DNA of 64,000 nt from an uncultured Bacteroidota bacterium (lineage in GTDB: Bacteria; Bacteroidota; Bacteroidia; Bacteroidales; P3): NCBI GenBank assembly GCA_902793295.1, contig CADBDA010000008.1, forward strand, positions 45,064-109,063, in the 5' to 3' direction. The notes below the pieces were generated by a model, which saw nothing but the letters and a program-made list of their open reading frames with translations, was not told the origin of the DNA and did no database searches. Both the position numbers and the translations under genes were made by a program. The stretch's first letter is position 1, and every line of letters starts with the position of its first letter. Shown one piece after another: positions 62,182-64,000 of the stretch.

Positions 62182-63101
62182 GGCGGTATCCCGTCAATCG
62201 TCTATGTGCACTGGCCGGTGTGACAAGACAGGCCTTTTACAAGCGGGACGAGGAGGCTTTGCTGGCGCGTCTCGCCGTGGAGCAGTTTGTGGTACAGTAT
62301 GTGCTGGAAGTGAGGAGGAAAGACCCGAAGATAGGGATGGACAAGCTGTGGAGGATGTACAGCGGGAAGTTCCCCGCGGAATACCGCGTTGGACGCGACG
62401 TGTTCCGCAGCATCCTGCACGAGCGCGGGCTGAACCTGCGCCGCCGTCCCCGAGCGACCCGCACGACGGATTCGCGCCACAACCTGCCGACCTACCCCAA
62501 CCTCGTCAAGAGCGTAATTCCCATGCGGCCCAATCACATCTGGGTCAGTGACATCACCTACATCGAGACACAAGACTCCGACTCGCCTACGGGCTATCGA
62601 TTCGTGTTCCTGACCATCGTTATGGACGCCTACAGCAAGCGCATTCTGGGCTGGTACGTGGCCCCAACGCTGGAGGCCGCCTACAGCATCAAGGCACTGG
62701 AGATGGCCATAAAGACCCTGCCCGAAGGCTTTTCAGACACCCTTATCCACCACTCCGACCGCGGCACTCAATACGCCAGTGCAGGATATATCAAAGTACT
62801 CAACGCCAACCATATTATACCAAGCATGACCGAGGACGGCAACCCGAAGGACAACGCGATGGCCGAGCGTATCAACAGCACCGTCAAGAACGAACTGCTG
62901 CACGGAAAGACATTTACAAGCATAAGGCAAGTCACTGATGCCGTGCGCAAGGCGGTGAAGTTCTACAACGAAGAGCGTCCGCACAGCAGCATCGGCATGC
63001 TCACCCCTGACCAGGCCCACCGGACGGAGGGAAAACTAAAGAAACACTGGCACTCGTACCGCGACGATGCCATAGAAGAACTGCAAAAAGCAGCTGTATG
63101 A
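62178..63101 (+). CDS. IS3 transposase OrfB (DDE integrase)
   Basis: A 307-residue retroviral-type integrase with the catalytic triad Asp125 (WVSDITYIE), Asp194 (HHSDRGTQYAS) and Glu230 (MAERINSTVKNE), a DD(35)E spacing. The N-terminal HTH_21-like region (about 35-90) is present. When read alone it starts at GTG 62178, but the natural product is probably the frameshift fusion with OrfA. All catalytic residues are kept, so the element could be active. Confidence 0.93.
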   Translation: MRRYPVNRLCALAGVTRQAFYKRDEEALLARLAVEQFVVQYVLEVRRKDPKIGMDKLWRMYSGKFPAEYRVGRDVFRSILHERGLNLRRRPRATRTTDSRHNLPTYPNLVKSVIPMRPNHIWVSDITYIETQDSDSPTGYRFVFLTIVMDAYSKRILGWYVAPTLEAAYSIKALEMAIKTLPEGFSDTLIHHSDRGTQYASAGYIKVLNANHIIPSMTEDGNPKDNAMAERINSTVKNELLHGKTFTSIRQVTDAVRKAVKFYNEERPHSSIGMLTPDQAHRTEGKLKKHWHSYRDDAIEELQKAAV

Positions 63102-63124
63102 TGAAAAAGTTGTATATTTGTCTC

Positions 63125-63221
63125 GGCAAACCAAAGCGACGGCGACAGTACCGGAGCAAACAACCGCGTTTGTTTTCAAATCATTGGGGCATCGAGCCCA
63201 AATGATTTGAGGCAAACCAAA
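63125..63221. repeat. Long hairpin flanked by an 11-bp direct repeat, downstream of the IS
   Basis: GGCAAACCAAA at 63125-63135 and 63211-63221. Between them a 15-bp stem with one mismatch (63176-63190 with 63196-63210) closes on a 5-nt loop. There is no T-run. It may be the IS right end, a transcription barrier, or an independent small element. Confidence 0.6.
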
Positions 63222-63397
63222 AGCTCTGGATCTTGAACAGAGTAAACCGTTTTCAGTCGCTAACACGGGCGGCTGACAACAAAAAACAGTCGATAATTAT
63301 TAACTCGTCAACTGAATCCAGTCGCAGGACGCAAAAGTGACAACCTAAATCAGCAAATCACATTTTGTTGATTATTAATAACTTGCAACCATTCCAA

Positions 63398-63434
63398 AGA
63401 AGGCACAAAGAACCCACATAGAAGGCACAAAGAA
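63398..63434. repeat. 15-bp direct repeat before the permease fragment
   Basis: AGAAGGCACAAAGAA at 63398-63412 and again at 63420-63434, a 22-bp step. It lies in the presumed leader of the truncated NCS2 gene. Confidence 0.6.
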
Positions 63435-63498
63435 TCCTTGTATGGATGTGCAATAAACGGAGGATTGCGCCGTTGTTTTACCGAAAATATAAGCTCCT

Positions 63499-63630
63499 AT
63501 GAGATTCTTGAAATGGCTGGGGTTTGACCCCGAAAAGCACAGCGTCAGGACGGAGATTCTCGCCGGGCTGCTCTTGTCGTCCTCTGTCAGACATATTTGT
63601 CACCCACAGACTCAAGTCTGGTGTCCGTGA
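63499..63630 (+). pseudogene. Truncated start of an NCS2 (AzgA-like) purine permease
   Basis: The first 25 residues, from MRFLKWLGFDPEKHSVRTE to EILAGLL, match the very conserved start of guanine/hypoxanthine permeases, which continue into TTFLTMAYI. Here the sequence departs into unrelated bases after about 63573 and stops at 63630. The transporter body is not in the window. A deletion or insertion has cut the gene. Confidence 0.65.
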
Positions 63631-63734
63631 GATAATTGAAATGCCAAATACAGATAGAAGAACGCCTCGGGATTGGACTTCTTTAATTTGTTGAGTTTTG
63701 TGTACTCATAGTCGGTAAATAGCCGATCTGTCAT
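63612..63734 (-). CDS. Possible 40-residue small protein with its own promoter
   Basis: From the ATG at 63734 a 40-residue frame reads MTDRLFTDYEYTKLNKL and ends in HGHQT. GGAGAGG stands directly before the start, and a consensus promoter is 46 nt upstream. It may be a small protein or the cut N-terminus of a larger gene, since it ends at the same breakpoint region as the permease fragment. A longer reading to 63824 would run through the promoter and is rejected. Confidence 0.4.
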   Translation of the reverse strand: MTDRLFTDYEYTKLNKLKKSNPEAFFYLYLAFQLSHGHQT

Positions 63735-63779
63735 CCTCTCCAATTGCCGATTGTGTACATTTTGCTTTATTTGACAGTG

Positions 63780-63810
63780 CAAAGATACGCATATTTTGGG
63801 GAACAACAAT
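63780..63810 (-). promoter_or_regulatory. Consensus promoter reading toward the small ORF
   Basis: Minus strand ATTG (63807-63810), 19 nt, then TATCTTTG (63780-63787). Confidence 0.65.
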
Positions 63811-63974
63811 GAGTTCATTCTCAAAATTAAAAAATGGACGTAGGCATGATTTAAGAATAAATGCGAATAGCTATTAAAAAAAGTTTGTTTTCTTACGACT
63901 CTGTTGCACCATAAAAAGTAGACACGGAAGGGCGGAAAAAAAACATTTACGAATGCAGAATGGAGATTTTTTCT

Positions 63975-63982
63975 TATCTTTG
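63975..63982 (+). promoter_or_regulatory. -7 element at the window edge
   Basis: TATCTTTG pointing out of the window. Its gene lies beyond 64000. Confidence 0.4.
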
Positions 63983-64000
63983 CACCGTGAAGTTTAATCC

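Larger units (their letters stand above)
61780..63101 (+). mobile_element. IS3-family insertion sequence (coding core)
   Basis: Two overlapping transposase frames with an A7 slippage site form a complete IS3-type unit. I could not find convincing terminal inverted repeats or a target duplication, so only the coding part is marked. The sequence on both sides (61632-61779 and from 63102) must hold the ends. Confidence 0.85.

Noticed and set aside
61632..63320. Terminal inverted repeats of the IS3 element
   Set aside because: GAAAAAAGTTG before orfA and GAAAAAGTTG after orfB are similar but in direct, not inverted, orientation, so the ends stay undefined.

Overview
The window is a chromosomal segment of a Bacteroidota bacterium, most likely order Bacteroidales. 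The evidence is the division and cell-wall cluster order (mraZ, rsmH, ftsL, ftsI, murE, mraY, murD position, ftsW, murG, murC, ftsQ, ftsA, ftsZ), several proteins with type IX secretion (T9SS) C-terminal sorting domains, a Spi-prodomain C10 protease pair, an S46 dipeptidyl-peptidase, a six-gene Na+-NQR operon, a second EF-G, and many promoters of the Bacteroidota form TTTG-N19-TAnnTTTG. The genus cannot be fixed from the sequence.

Layout. 1-1.8 kb: the end of atpG and an MFS transporter. 1.8-13.5 kb: two secreted C10 proteases, queF, a DUF456 protein, an LtaS-like phosphotransferase, an rRNA/tRNA methyltransferase and a DPP7-type peptidase. 13.8-30 kb: the dcw cluster, all on the + strand. 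30.4-38.8 kb (- strand): nqrABCDEF, aspA and rex. 38.9-42.6 kb: an EamA exporter, a CNNM/CBS protein, a small membrane protein and mnmA. 42.6-49.7 kb: an accessory stretch with an AT-rich gene bounded by a 25-bp direct repeat of the mnmA 3' end, a lipoprotein, a deaminase, prfA, remnants of a T9SS protein and a transposase, a secreted-protein gene stopped by one nonsense codon, and a mosaic T9SS protein. 49.7-56 kb (- strand): capA, a flippase, a transglycosylase-like protein, an unknown exported protein and a coiled-coil lipoprotein. 56.3-58.4 kb: a GTPase-degenerate EF-G2. 58.5-64 kb: small AT-rich genes, a DUF1016/YhcG nuclease carrying palindromes, an IS3 element, a truncated NCS2 permease start and a short ORF with its own promoter.

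How it fits together. Secreted C10 proteases and DPP7 would make peptides and dipeptides, AspA would deaminate aspartate to fumarate, and Na+-NQR with the NADH-sensing repressor Rex would handle redox balance. This suggests a protein- or amino-acid-using anaerobe, which is inference. The dcw cluster is complete in order but has one striking anomaly: at the murD position there is only a free-standing, degenerate Mur-ligase C-terminal domain of 181 residues. MurC of the same cluster carries a His-rich acidic insert, and four TGGAA boxes spaced 20-21 bp lie in front of mraZ. These three are the most interesting signals in otherwise conserved sequence.
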